A stretch of DNA of 64,000 nucleotides, from assembly GCF_900497805.2 (NCBI RefSeq), contig NW_020954569.1, positions 28,043,227 to 28,107,226 on the forward strand. The letters run 5' to 3'. The notes under the pieces were generated by a model that was not told the DNA's origin, made no database searches, and saw only the letters and a program-made list of their open reading frames with translations. Below, piece after piece: positions 23,225 through 34,079 of the stretch. A program made the position numbers and the translations under genes. This DNA comes from Vombatus ursinus (Eukaryota > Chordata > Mammalia > Diprotodontia > Vombatidae). How positions within the stretch are numbered: the first letter of the stretch is position 1; each line of letters starts with the position of its first letter.

Positions 23225-23940
23225 GGTTTCTTTGATAAGGACCTCATTTCTCAAATATATAGAGAACTGAGTCAAATTTATAGAAATAAGAGCCATTCTT
23301 CAGTTGATAAATGGTCAAAGGATAGGAGCAGGCAGTTTTCAGGCAAAGTAATCAAAGCTATCAGTCATATGAAAAAGTACTCTAAATCACTATTGATGAG
23401 AGAAATGAAAATTAAAAAAACTTCTAGCAATCACCACATACCTATCAGATTACCTATTATGACAGAAAAGGAAAATGACAGATGTTGGAGGGGATGTGGA
23501 GGGGATTAAAACACTAAGGTGTTGTTGGTGAAGTTGTATACTGATTCAACCATTCTGAAAAGCAATTTGGAACTATGCCCAAAAAGCTACAAAACCATGC
23601 ATATACCCTTTGACCCAGGAATACAATTACTAGGTCTATATCTCAAAGAGACTGAAAACAAAAAGGAAAAGAACCTGTATGTACAAAAATATTTACAGCA
23701 GCTCTTTTAGTGGAGGGAAAGAATTGGTAATTCAGGAGATGCCCATCAATTGGGGAATGGCTGAATAAGCTGTTGTATATGATGGCGATTGAATACTACT
23801 GTGCTATAAGAAACGATGAGCAGGATGCTCTCAAAAACACACAAAAAGACTTACATATACTGATGCAAAGCAAAACAAGTAGTCCCAGGAGAACACTGTA
23901 CATAGTAACAGTAATATTGTATGGTGATCTACTGTGAATA
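23225..23940 (+). pseudogene. L1 ORF2 C-terminal remnant
   Basis: The region after the reverse transcriptase: ACCATTCTGAAAAGCAATTT (23550), AACTATGCCC, CCTTTGACCCAGGAATACAA (23608) and CATCAATTGGGGAATGGCTG (23745). The 63-codon frame at 23519-23710 translates part of it (FDPGIQLLGLYLKETENKK). No catalytic domain is present. Confidence 0.85.
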
Positions 23941-24499
23941 CAGCAATACAATGATCAAAAAGAGTTCTGAAGGACTTATGATGGAAGGTGCTCTCCATCT
24001 CCACAGAAAGAAATGGTGGAGCCTGAATGCAGATTGGAGCATACTTTATCTTTCTTTATTTTTCTTGGTCTTTGTTTTCTTTCATAGCATGGCTTACATG
24101 GAAATGTATTTTGCATGACTACACATGTATAACCTATATCAAATTGCTTGCCTTCTTAATGAGGGGGGAAGAGGATGGAGGGAGAGAATTTGGAACTAAA
24201 TATTTCAAAAAAAGAATGTTAAAATTGTTTCTACATATAATTGGGAAAATATTAAATTTTTAAAAAGTAAAAAAATAGAAAAAGTATACCACATGGACAA
24301 CCATTAGGTGTTTCATAACTATAATGATTCATCTTCTAATTATATATTTAAAAAATAAAGCATTCTACCAAGCAAATCTTCAGACTTGTAATCAGATCAT
24401 CAAATTGTTAGCACACTTGGTGAGTGGGTTTATTTTCTATACAGTCTAACATATGAGTGCATATGCAAGAATATTGTCAGTTACAAATAAATTGTGATG

Positions 24500-24625
24500 T
24501 CATCCACTAGTTGTAGGCTCCATAAGAGCAAAAATTGTATTTTACCTTTTAACAAAAAATCTTTGGGATTTGCACAGTGCATAGGAGAGAATAGGTTCTT
24601 AATAAATGCTTGCTGACTAATTGGA
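24500..24625 (+). mobile_element. L2 LINE 3' end
   Basis: TAGGCTCCATAAGAGCAAAA, TGCACAGTGCATAGGAGAG, TTCTTAATAAATGCTTGCTG. Confidence 0.75.
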
Positions 24626-24734
24626 GGTAAAATATTTTTCTATTGATTGTCATATTCTGGTCAGGGGTTTCACCCCATGAAGACTCAGTATTACTTTTGA
24701 AATCCAAATTGCTTCCCTGCACCAGGACTTTTAG

Positions 24735-24855
24735 TTCTCTCCTATTTTTTTCTTCTCTATTCTTTTTTCTTCTCTTTCTTTTTCTTCCTTTCTTTCTTCC
24801 TCTTCATCCTCATTTTCTTCCTTCTTTTCTTCCTCCTCTTTTTACTTTCCCCCTA
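24735..24855. repeat. Polypyrimidine tract
   Basis: About 120 bases almost entirely C and T (TTCTTCTCT, CTTCCTTTC). The 83-codon frame across it is low-complexity. Confidence 0.9.
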
Positions 24856-24879
24856 AATTTGGGTATTTCTCATTGTCAT

Positions 24880-25700
24880 AATTGGAGATCATAGCTTTTT
24901 CTCCTGGTTTTCATCTTGATTTTTATCTCATTCAATTTCTGAGCTTTTCCATTGCTATTTTCTCAACTTCTTCATTCTTAACTGTATATACACTAGCATA
25001 AAGCTTGGGGTATAATCATTGGCAGTATTCTCCTTTCCTCATCTTCTTTTCAGTTTAAAATCCTTTTGTTTAGATTTTGATTTCTTTGATAAATGTATTC
25101 TTGCTAACTTTTGTAAGATATGCTTGATCTTTGGCAGGGAATCTGTCACATCTACATTTTAAACCATAGTTTAGATAGTGTTATTCTCAGATATTGTCTT
25201 CTTAGTTTATTTCCCAAATAATTTTCTAAAAGTTTTTATTCATTTCTTGCCTTAAATGGACAACGAGGGAAACACAATCTGTATTTTTTTGTTCTCCAGT
25301 TTCTTCTCCAAGTCTTTATGATGATTGGTAATCCTTTCAAGGTTTCTTCTGGCGATATCATTTGTGCCAAGGTGAATCACCAGAAATGGCTATTTGTCAT
25401 TCATTTTGATAAGTTTTGGGAGTTTTTTTTAGTCTTAGTTACATGTTCTAGGGAAACAATAGACGTCTCTATTGTCATCAGGTTGACAAATACCTATAGG
25501 GAAATGGTAATTACTATTACTCTTCTTCATCTGACCCTTACTGGAAAATATTTCACCTGAAACTTCTGTGGTTCTACTATTAGTTTGTTACAGGACAAAC
25601 AACTTCTTCCTCAGAGTATCTAGGTGCTTGCTCTTCAGGAAGCACCTAAAATCTGATTTTAAGCTCTAACTTTAAAGATGTCCTTTTCTATTTATTTCTT
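24880..25700 (-). mobile_element. CR1-like LINE, ORF1 esterase-type segment, antisense
   Basis: On the minus strand, about 25390 down to 25261 reads without a stop as PFLVIHLGTNDIARRNLERI and then HHKDLEKKLENKKIQIVFPS. GTND (bases 25368-25357) matches the block III Gly-x-Asn-Asp motif of SGNH hydrolases, which CR1-clade LINEs are known to encode in ORF1. The nucleophile block is not seen, and stops lie just upstream. The outer limits are approximate. It could belong to L3 or another CR1/L2 relative. Confidence 0.7.
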
Positions 25701-26060
25701 GCCTTTTACTTTCCTGACAAGGGTCACAAACCTTCTCCTTCAACTTCTCTTGCTGCTATTGTCTCTGCCAAATACTGGAAATACAGAACAATGATGTTTA
25801 TATTCAAGATAATTAAGGAAATGGTAAGTGGACACATAACTGCCCTTGGCGAATACCAGTCCTTTGGCCAAGATGATCTACATCTCCTTTCCTGTAACTA
25901 TCCAATCTGTAATAATTTTTAATTCAAATCTTGTTTCCTCTTTACAACCTGATCACTCAAACATGTACTGATTTCTATTTTCTCTAGACTCTAATAGCAT
26001 TTATTATTGACCACATTTTGCACTTAAAATATAATAAAACACTCAAATGAATAGGAAGAG
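25701..26060. other. No gene or repeat recognised
   Basis: Possibly further decayed LINE sequence continuing from the left; I cannot show it. Confidence 0.35.
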
Positions 26061-26064
26061 AAGG

Positions 26065-26315
26065 CAACAAGCATTTATTAAAAACTATAATCAGGAACTG
26101 TGCTACATGTTTTACAAATATTATCTCATTTGATCCTCACAAGAACTCTGTGAGGAAGGTACTATTATTATCACCAATTAACAATTGAGGAAATTGAGGC
26201 AGACAGAGGTTAAATAACTTTCCTAGTTTCATAGCTAGTATTTGAGGTAGAATTTGAACTCTGGTCTTCCTGAATCCATGCCTAGTGCTCTAATACCATA
26301 CCACTTAAACTGCCC
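26065..26315 (-). mobile_element. MIR-type CORE-SINE
   Basis: Antisense: AATATTATCTCATTTGATCC, TCACAAGAACTCTGTGAGG, AATTGAGGAAATTGAGGC, GAATTTGAACTCTGGTCTTC. A (GAAT)n run follows later at 26538-26557. Confidence 0.8.
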
Positions 26316-26319
26316 AAAA

Positions 26320-28335
26320 TGGATTGATGATTTCCTTTTGAGAGTTTTCTCCAATGACACAAATCTCAGTTCACTCACATATGCCATAATAACTCATATT
26401 ATTTCTCTATTTCATGTATGTTTGCTTCATCTTCTCAAATGAATTGCAAGTTTCTAGTGGGCAGTGATTCATATGTCTTTTTTTTATTCTTCTTATTCCC
26501 TGACATAGATCTGTATATTAGAAATATTTGAAAGAGTGAATGAATGAATGAATAAATTTAGTTTATGCTGGTCACTCTAAATCCCAGTTGATACACGGTA
26601 ACTTTCTATTGCTAGTATTTAGGCAACCATCTATCCAGTTTCCTAATGTGAAAAACCTCTGCACCTTATTTGTAAATTTCAGAGCCCAGCTAGTCCTCTT
26701 TGCTGTATTATTTGCTCTTTCTATCCACAGTACACTAATATTTCCAAACCAAATTGCTTTAAAAATTTATCACCAAGGGCAATTTCCATTTCAGAATTGG
26801 ACCAGTTATCAAAAAATGTCTGCAGCAGCAGCAGTGCCATTATGAATGAGCTTGAAGCTTTATAAAATGTACCCAGTGCTTTGTAATGTGCATTTGAAAA
26901 GGGATCCTAAAGATTACTTATTGAGTCCTCCCTAAAAAAGGGGGTCACTCAGAGAAGTAATTTTTTCCATGTATAAAATAAGTACAACAAATAATGTAAT
27001 TAAATTGTGCATATATGTGTATATATGTATATATGTATGTATATGGAAATCTATTTTGTTTCATGATCCAGGACCTTTCAACTATAAATTAAAAGAGACT
27101 GGTATATTGACCAAAGTTGGTTAAAATTAGTAATTATTTCAGTTTCAAATGGCCAAAGTAAGTGTAGAAAAGAAGCTACCAGATGTGCTCTAAAAGTGTA
27201 CAGATACAGCCCCATTACTGGGCTGTCTGAAAAAGGCTATCTCAGAGATAACTCTGTACTCCAAGTCCCTCAAGTGAGATTTTCATTATTTGTTTTGTGT
27301 AACTTTTCATGACTAGGTCTGAAGGCATAAAAGAAGGAGAGGAGAGACTACTAGAAGAGATATTTCTCCTCTAGAGTTTTAAAGGTCTCTGAGATAATTT
27401 TTTGCCAGCTTTTTTTTTTCTTTTCTCCTCTCCTCCTCTCCATCCATGGTATCATCAACATTATATAGTAGCAAAGTCTAAGTATAAGGTCAGGTAATCT
27501 TGGGTAATAAAGTATAGCTTATGGAGGCTAAGTTAAGTTTATAAGTGCACAAAGAGCAACATGTAGTGGTGCTGTGCCTGTGATAAATTCAGGTAATGAG
27601 GTTAGGGGTAAAGTAGTGTAGAAGGAGACAGTATATTGGCTCAGAGGATAACTTGGATTCAAATATAGTCATGACACCAGAAGGAGTGATCTTATCCCCA
27701 GAGATTCTAGGTGTCACACCTTTGGGAGGTTTGAGGAAAAGATAGCACTCAGAGAGATGAAGGAATCCTGTTGGTGAAGGCCTGATTGGAGTTGTATCAG
27801 ACACCATGAGAAGCATGCAAGTAAAGGTACAGAGAGCTTGGCTTCTGCAGAGAACAGAATAACCCCTAAGATGATAACATTCAGGACAAGACCCAATTTG
27901 GCCCGTGTTAGTTATGACTCCAGGTGCATACTCTTAAAGTATTCAATTAGTTTGGCAAGGTTTAGATCATTAAATAAACTTATTCAGGTTAACACTGTTT
28001 TCACTGTAGCTTCTTATTTTATTCACCCTACTTCCATCACAAGATCTTGCTGAATGTTCAATCTCTTGTTTCCCTCTATCCATGGAGAAACCAAAGCTTT
28101 TTTTTTCTTTTCTTTTCAAAGGGCCCCAAGTCTTGACCTTTTGAACTCATTTCACAATTATTCTCTTCATAGCCATTTCACCTGTGAATCTAGCTGGAGT
28201 CCTGCTATACATATATATTCTATTTTTCTTGAATAATTTACTACTCCAGTTGCCCTGCTCTTACCCTTCTCATGTTGAATTCAACTGTCTTCTATTTCCT
28301 GTTATTTTAAAAAAAAATGAAACCTGCAAACCTTA
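26320..28335. other. No gene or repeat recognised
   Basis: Two kilobases with a GAAT run (26538-26557), a TATG run (27008-27045) and a T/C-rich stretch (27408-27440). Frames at 27589-28053 overlap on both strands without any motif. Confidence 0.4.
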
Positions 28336-28339
28336 GGGC

Positions 28340-28565
28340 TATGATTGTGACTGATTCCTACAAAATTCTAGAATACATTATTAGAGGGGTGGTTTTCTAA
28401 TATCTTGAGTAGAGCAATGATTTGCTTCATCAAAAACATCACAGAAAACTAATTTTTGTTCCCTTTTCTGATGAGATCACAATACTGAAAGATTAGGTAA
28501 ATGCTGTAGATATGGTTTACTTAGATCTTAGAAAGCATTTGAACACCTTTCTCACAAAAGAATCC
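28340..28565 (+). mobile_element. CR1/L3-like LINE fragment
   Basis: GTAAATGCTGTAGATATGGTTTACTTAGAT, then CTTAGAAAGCATTTGAACACC match the consensus block of CR1/L3-like LINEs around the conserved 'AVDxVYLD-F-KAFD' coding segment (the translated run AVDMVYLDL is visible). Followed by a short antisense L2 end (28570-28640). Confidence 0.7.
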
Positions 28566-28694
28566 TGACTGGCTACTGGAGATACAAAGATAAAAATGAC
28601 AGTCTCTGTCTTCAGAGAGCTTTTATTTTACTGAAATAACAAAATAACAAAACACTATTCTGTATTGAAAGATAAGAACACTAAAAATTTAAAA

Positions 28695-28850
28695 GATCAT
28701 AGGTTTAGAACTGGAAAGGACCTTTTGTCATCTAGTCAAAATCTTCATTTTATCAATAAGGAAGTGACTTGTCTCAGCCTCCAAACCAGACTTTGAACTC
28801 ATCTCCCTGAAAATTGGGTACTCTTTTCATTGCACTACATCACCACCCAA
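28695..28850 (-). mobile_element. MIR-type CORE-SINE
   Basis: Antisense: TAGAACTGGAAAGGACCTTT, CATTTTATCAATAAGGAAG, GACTTTGAACTCATCTCCCT, TTGCACTACATCACCAC. Confidence 0.65.
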
Positions 28851-28889
28851 AGATTGACATGTTGATTGGAGAAAAGAAAACTTAGAGGA

Positions 28890-29160
28890 TAAATGATGAC
28901 ATGGGAGTGAGATTGGCCCTAGAAATTAGACATAAGGTCATAGTTAAATTCAGCTTAATGTAAGATTAAACCTTCTTAGTACTTAGAACTGTTCAAGAGT
29001 GAAAAGGTTTCCTCAATGTTAGTGAATTCATTATCACTGGAGGGTTTAATTTTTGAAGCTTATTGGCAATGTTTGAAAAAATGATTCTCAACAAGAGTTA
29101 GGCTACATAATCACTCAGATACTTCCTGAGTGTTAGATTCAGTGATTTAATTTTTTAAAA
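28890..29160 (+). mobile_element. CR1/L3-like LINE, 3' region
   Basis: AGAACTGTTCAAGAGTGAAA, TTATCACTGGAGGGTTTAAT, and TAGGCTACATAATCACTCAG resemble the same 3' region seen at 19.2-19.4 kb, with more decay. It may belong with the fragment at 28340-28565. Confidence 0.55.
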
Positions 29161-29684
29161 GACTGTTAAAGAAATATCACAATATTTGTTTTTATCTCCT
29201 TCTCTTTCCAACAGATACTTTTCATTGCTGTGTGAAGGAGGCTAAGCAGTAACAACACATCTGGAGCGTTTTACCTGGAGTATAATTTCCTCCTTAGCAA
29301 GTTTCAGTATAACACTTCTCAGACTATATTCTCTTAAGGAGTGACTGATCAGGTCAAATGTGAACTGTGGCTGTATGCCATGACATTTTTTCAAATAGGA
29401 TTGAATTAAATAATTCACATTTATGCAGTTGCCCTATCAATCCTTCAAATGGTCAGAAATGTTGCTCTCCTATAAAGGGCCACATTATGGGGAAATTATG
29501 CTGATTAACAGAGGGGAAAAAACAAACAAACCTTTGCATTACTTAAAATGGCTAAAGTAATGAAAGGAGAAATAATCATATCAAAGTGAAAAGTGTATCA
29601 ACACTATTTTATGTTGAAGAAACAACCTATTTTGTATTGAAGAAAATAAAACTGTCTCTGCATTTACTTTTTTCCCATTGGCTT
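29161..29684. other. No gene recognised
   Basis: A good polypyrimidine-AG match (CTTCTCTTTCCAACAG, ending 29212) lies here, but no open exon of coding character follows and no donor is evident. Confidence 0.4.
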
Positions 29685-29885
29685 TACAGGGAGGCAACAT
29701 TGTATAGTGATGAAAAACAAAACAACAATACTGTCTCTGGTGTCAGAGTACTAGGCTTCAAATCCTGACTGCTTCTTAGCTGTGTGAACTTAGTCATTTA
29801 ACCTCCTTCAGTTTCCTCATCTGTAAAATGAGAATATTGTACTAGGTAGTTTCTGAGGTCAATCTTCCTTCAGATCTATGATTCA
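29685..29885 (+). mobile_element. MIR/MON1-type CORE-SINE
   Basis: Sense: GGCTTCAAATCCTGACTGC, TAGCTGTGTGAACTTAGTC, CTTCAGTTTCCTCATCTGTA, AAATGAGAATATTGTACTAG. Confidence 0.85.
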
Positions 29886-30104
29886 CTTCAGTTTTAAGAT
29901 AATCACATAAATGACCCTGGAAAGTAAACCACCATGAATTTCATTTTATGTGTAACCCAAACCTCAGTCTGGAGTAGTTTCCTGAGGGAAATTCTTGTAG
30001 TATTTAGTACTGTGTAATAAAAGGGAAACATGACATGATTCTCTCCTCTTTGTCCTACTGCTTCTTCTCCTACTGCTTTGCTGGATTTTTATTGGTCACA
30101 TCTG

Positions 30105-30271
30105 TTTTTTTATTTTTGTTTTTTATTTTTTTTAGGCAATTGGGGTTAAGTGACTTGCCCAGGGTCACACAGCTAGTAAGCGTCAAGCGTTTGGTCTGAG
30201 GCCGGATTTGAACTCAGGTTCTCCTGACTTCAGGGCCGGTGCTCTATCCACTGTGTCACCTAGCTGCACTC
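30105..30271 (-). mobile_element. tRNA-type SINE with 15-bp target duplication
   Basis: Antisense copy: T-rich tail at the left, AGGCAATTGGGGTTAAGTGA, CACACAGCTAGTAAGCGTC, GCCGGATTTGAACTCAGG (B box on the minus strand), TGTGTCACCTAGCTGC head. TATTGGTCACATCTG flanks it exactly (30090-30104 and 30272-30286). The exact duplication suggests a comparatively recent insertion. It sits directly before an L2 piece. Confidence 0.92.
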
Positions 30272-30286
30272 TATTGGTCACATCTG

Positions 30287-30475
30287 AAAACCATGGATGT
30301 CCTACCAGGCACTGTTCTGGGCCCTCTTTTCTCTAGATCTCCGTTTTGCTCCCTTTCCTCTCTATGCCACCCTCTCTATATTTCCATATTTTGTCTCTCT
30401 ATCTTCCTTTTGCTGATCACATTAGCTACCATAGTTTTAAATAACATCTCTATGTAGATGACTCAAACATATCTA
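30287..30475 (+). mobile_element. L2 LINE, reverse transcriptase segment
   Basis: TACCAGGCACTGTTCTGGGC and CCTCTTTTCTCT correspond to the conserved P-x-G-(T/S)-VLGPLLF block; ACATCTCTATGTAGATGACTC corresponds to the YADDT catalytic block (here LYVDDS in translation). The frame is broken between them. Confidence 0.75.
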
Positions 30476-30600
30476 TCCATCCATCTCTCCCTCCCCCCTC
30501 TCTTTTTCTCTCTCTTCCCCCGTATCTAGGTTTTTTTTGTGTGTGTATGTCTGTGTCTGTTTGCCCATCTATCCATCTATCCATCTCTATCTCATTCAAA
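30465..30600. repeat. Pyrimidine-rich and TCCA-type microsatellite
   Basis: ATCCATCCATCTCTCCCTCC, TTTTCTCTCTCTT, GTGTGTATGTCTGTGTCTG and CCATCTATCCATCTATCC. Confidence 0.85.
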
Positions 30601-31665
30601 ATGTTTCACCAAGTAGTCAATTAAAAGCATTTAGAAGACAGGGAAGACTCGATTATAAAGTTATGTTAAATGACTACAACTTAATTTCATGTCTTCATTA
30701 TGAACTACTAAAACCCACCAAGTTTAAACTATTATACCTATTTCCTTCCAAAAGAACTTCTAGTCCCTATGACAAGGCAACATATTAAATACTGTCATTT
30801 TACTACAATAAGAAACTACATCAGCATTTCACCCTGAGAAGTAAGGTAGGAGAGAAGGAGGAAGAGCTCACTGTCTCCACCAAGACCCAAAAAATAATGA
30901 TTACATTTCATAAAATTGATTCAAGCCTTGCTTCTTATAAAATTTGTTCAGGCCCTGGGCAGATGTAACATTCTGATCATCTAAGTTTGCTTTAGTGAGA
31001 CAAAGTCTTTCTAACATTTTACATTTATACCATTTTAATAACCCTAAAAGCCATAACACTTTTCAGAAAATCCCTAGTTCTGAGAGAAGGAAAATATTAT
31101 GATTCACTTGGGATGTTCAAGTTATCATTTCCTTCTACTCCCAGAAATGCTTTTTAAGCTGATGTGCTGGAGAATCCATCTTTAAAAGTACAAGTAGGCT
31201 TTTCTCTTTTTGGATTAGGCCTTATAGTACTTCCATTAAAGAAGCTAATAAAAACATAGAGGACTGATGATAAAAACATAATCATACAGTGGAATTCTCC
31301 AAGTTTCTACTATGGCTGGTTAGTTGCCAAAGATGTTAAGCATTTAACATTTTTATCATTATGGAATGGCAGCTTATTTGGAGGGGATTTGAGACCCTAG
31401 GCAGGAACAGCAATGCTGGCCAAACAACATTTCTGAGGGAGGAGAGCCAGCTTTTCCTATTCCAGCTGTAAGTGGATTAACTTTTATTGAAGATTTAGCA
31501 TTTAGCATAGTGGGCCCCTGAAGCAAGAACAAGTCTTTTTGAAAGAGATTGTTAATAGAAAAACACAAGAAAATCCAAACAGTTTAAGTTAGGACCTACA
31601 AATTCCAAATGTTTTGTAAAACTGCACTTTGTAAAGTTGTCCCCCAACTTAAGATCTCTGTTGTC
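30601..31665. other. No gene or repeat recognised
   Basis: No family signal on either strand. Confidence 0.4.
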
Positions 31666-31669
31666 CCTC

Positions 31670-31935
31670 AAGGAGAGGAGAAACACCATTTCATCATGTG
31701 CCAGTCATCTGCTTTTGGGGTAAAGGGAAAGAAATGTCATTCCATCTAACCAGGTCTCCTGCCTCTTCTCCTGCCTCCCTTGAGAAGAGGAGAAACAACA
31801 TTCCATCTAGCACCAGACACTTCTCTTCTAGGAAAGAGGAAAAAGATCCTTCTATCAAGTCTATGGGACTCATTTCCTTCCTTGAAAGAAGGAAATAAGA
31901 CTATTCTTTCAGCTCCTAGAACTTGTCCTTTCTTT
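31670..31935. repeat. Degenerate tandem array, about five units of 50-60 bases
   Basis: Each unit has a purine-rich head (such as GAGAAGAGGAGAAACA), a middle like CATTCCATCTAG, and a pyrimidine-rich end (such as CTTCTCTTCT). Units begin near 31671, 31718, 31780, 31831 and 31883. Head of one unit and tail of the unit before are complementary, for instance CTCTTCTCC (31764) and GAGAAGAGG (31783). I do not recognise the family. Confidence 0.7.
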
Positions 31936-32064
31936 GGAACTGCCTAAGGCCCTGAGAGAATTCTACCTTAAGGCCAAACCTCTCTGAACAATGAAAACCT
32001 ACTAGAATGCATTTTTCAGTGATAAACTCCATACTAGATGATTCTTTTGTCATTTCCTTCTCTA

Positions 32065-32183
32065 GTGGATTGATACAGAGGTTAAGTGACTTTCCCAGGG
32101 TCACAAAGCTAGTATATGTCTTAAGTCAGATTTCCTGACTCTAGGCTCAGCATTTTATCCACTGAGCCACCTAGTTGCCTTGA
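32065..32183 (-). mobile_element. CORE-SINE (MAR1/MIR) fragment
   Basis: Antisense: GGTTAAGTGACTTTCCCAGG, CACAAAGCTAGTATATGTC, TTTATCCACTGAGCCACCTAGTTGCC. Confidence 0.8.
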
Positions 32184-32184
32184 G

Positions 32185-32755
32185 GTATATTTGATGTTCA
32201 TGGAGGACAAGCACCTCTGGTATGAGTACTTGCTGAACACTTTTCAGAGCTTTTCATCCACTTTTGGGGTTCACCTCTTACTCAACCTTCATCTGTGGCT
32301 CCAAGAAGCTATAGTATGTCCAGCAGCCATACCTTGTTAAAACTGTCTCAGCAGATGGGCTAATCAAGGTTGAGGATAACCAACAGGCCTCAAACCTCTT
32401 GGTGAGTTAGGAGGATACTCCAATCATGTGAAGACTTCCCCCAGTAGAATGAGGGGATGACAAGAATCTGTTGCAATGGCCATGAAGGGAGCTGAAGCAG
32501 GCACTGTGGGGTGCTTAGAGCTTGGTAAGACATTGAAAATAGCAAGGTCATTCATTGCATCCTGGGCCATTGCCAGTCATCTTGACTTTTGTTTTACCAG
32601 TGGACTTTGATGATTTTGGAAGAGAGAATGAGACTGAAAACTTTGTGAGACACAGCCTCACTTAAATCCCATTCACATGCAAGTCAAGACATCACCCTGT
32701 GAAGACATTGGACCTTTTCTAAAACAAAAGACAAACAAACAAACAAACAATAAAA
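32185..32755 (+). mobile_element. Composite SINE: unknown 5' body with RTE-type 3' module
   Basis: About 350 bases of body (ATGTTCATGGAGGACAAGCA, CTCAACCTTCATCTGTGGCT, AACAGGCCTCAAACCTCTTG) lead into TCATTGCATCCTGGGCCAT, the start of the module shared with SINEs at 9.2, 11.3, 55.0 and 60.6 kb. It ends in a (CAAA)n tail at 32731-32752. The body is not tRNA-like to my eye. Confidence 0.75.
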
Positions 32756-32759
32756 TTAG

Positions 32760-34020
32760 GTGATTCTAAAGCCCCAGTTGTCATCATTCAAACCTTATTC
32801 TAAATCTTCCACTACTCTATTTTTTAATAACATTCCCCTCAGACCTCCAGGATATACCACTTCTTTCCTCTATGAATTCAGGCCTGGCTCACAGTTTTTC
32901 TATCCTTTTCAACCCCTGCCTTTTATTAAGGGACTTCAACATATACATCAATGCCCTCTCAAACATTCTAACCTCACAGTTACTCAACTTATTCATTTCA
33001 CGTGATCTTTTCCTCCACCCCACCTCAGTCACATATAAAGAGAAGCAGTCAAACTCCTAATCTTCCCATCACCCACAAGTGCACTACTTCCATGTTTATG
33101 AATTCTAATATTCATTTATTTCTAATATTCATTTATCTGAATACAATCCATTGCCTCTGCCTTGCAACCCCAAACTTGGTTCTTCATTTTCACCATGATC
33201 TCAAATCCCTCAACCCTTCAGGTCTTTCCCAGGTCATTAGCCCTGTACTAGTTACACTTTCCTTTCCATGTCTTGGTCCGTTAGTGAACACTTTTTCAAC
33301 TCCACACTAACCTATACTCTTGAATCCCTTACACCCTTGCCATATCACCAATTTTTGCCCTATTAAGACTCAACCTCAGGTCACTCTCACCATCTGTCAT
33401 CTTCGTTCTTACACATGTGCTACTGAAGCTAGAAAAAAAGTCATGAATCCAACCTCATTGGTCTATTACAAACTTGTCTTACATAACCTCAACTGGGCCC
33501 TTACTGCTACACAGCAATTCTTTTACATGTTACTAATTAGCTCTTTATCCCATTCACCACAGATTTTCCAAACCTTTTCATGTTTCCTCAATTCTCCAAT
33601 GGTTCCCCTCCCTCAGCTTCTTAGCTGAGACCTTTACCTCACAATTTATTGAAAACATTGAGGCTATTTGCTAAAAGCTACTTCTTTTCATCTCACATCA
33701 CCTTTTTGCCACTATCTTGCCTTTACCCCTGTCTCCCATAAAGAGATGGACCTTTTCTTTACCAATGCTAAACCCTCTATGTGCACAAGTCATCCCATTC
33801 CATCCAGTCTTCTCCATCAGATTGCCTTCTGCATCATCCTCACTCTCTCACTTATCTTCCATCTCTCTTTGTGTCCTGGGTGCTTCCCTACTTCTTAAAT
33901 ACGTATTCATGTCTTCCTGATCCTCAAAAACCCCTCACAATACATCCATCCTCTCTATGTCTTATCTCCATATCTCTTCTCCACTTTGTGGCTTAACTAC
34001 TTGAGAAGGCTGTCTATAAT
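32760..34020 (+). mobile_element. L2 LINE, endonuclease region
   Basis: Translation in the frame at 32872-33060 gives LLRDFNIYINALSNILTSQL, matching the L2 apurinic endonuclease block 'LLGDFNIHID-PSN-LASQ' with Arg in place of Gly, followed by LHPTSVTY. Downstream frames at 33002-33998 are continuations with frame changes. It is an old sense copy lacking any intact domain. Confidence 0.75.
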
Positions 34021-34079
34021 CAATGCCTCCACTTTGACAATTTTTATTACTTGTTTAATAATGTTTAGACATTATTAAG

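Larger units (their letters stand above)
21013..24270 (+). mobile_element. L1 LINE with ORF1 joined to the end of ORF2
   Basis: Starts within the L1 5' untranslated region (AAAACAAATTCTAGAGCC near 21017). ORF1 runs about 21590-22600, the linker to about 23215, then directly the C-terminal part of ORF2 (TGATAAGGACCTCATTTCTC at 23234, GGTCTATATCTCAAAGAG near 23632) and the 3' region to an A-rich end near 24270. Endonuclease and reverse transcriptase are absent, so it cannot move itself. My recollection is that this junction recurs in marsupials, as in half-LINEs. Confidence 0.8.

Noticed and set aside
24643-24894. Signal-peptide-like hydrophobic frame
   Set aside because: Produced by a polypyrimidine tract (Leu, Phe, Ser, Pro codons only).
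29190-29340. Possible exon after a strong acceptor-like CTTCTCTTTCCAACAG
   Set aside because: No open coding frame of useful length, no donor, no similarity to any protein I know. Such acceptor matches are frequent by chance.
33002-33628. Pair of 102-codon frames as a host gene
   Set aside because: They continue from an L2 endonuclease block and match L2 order; they are LINE remnants.
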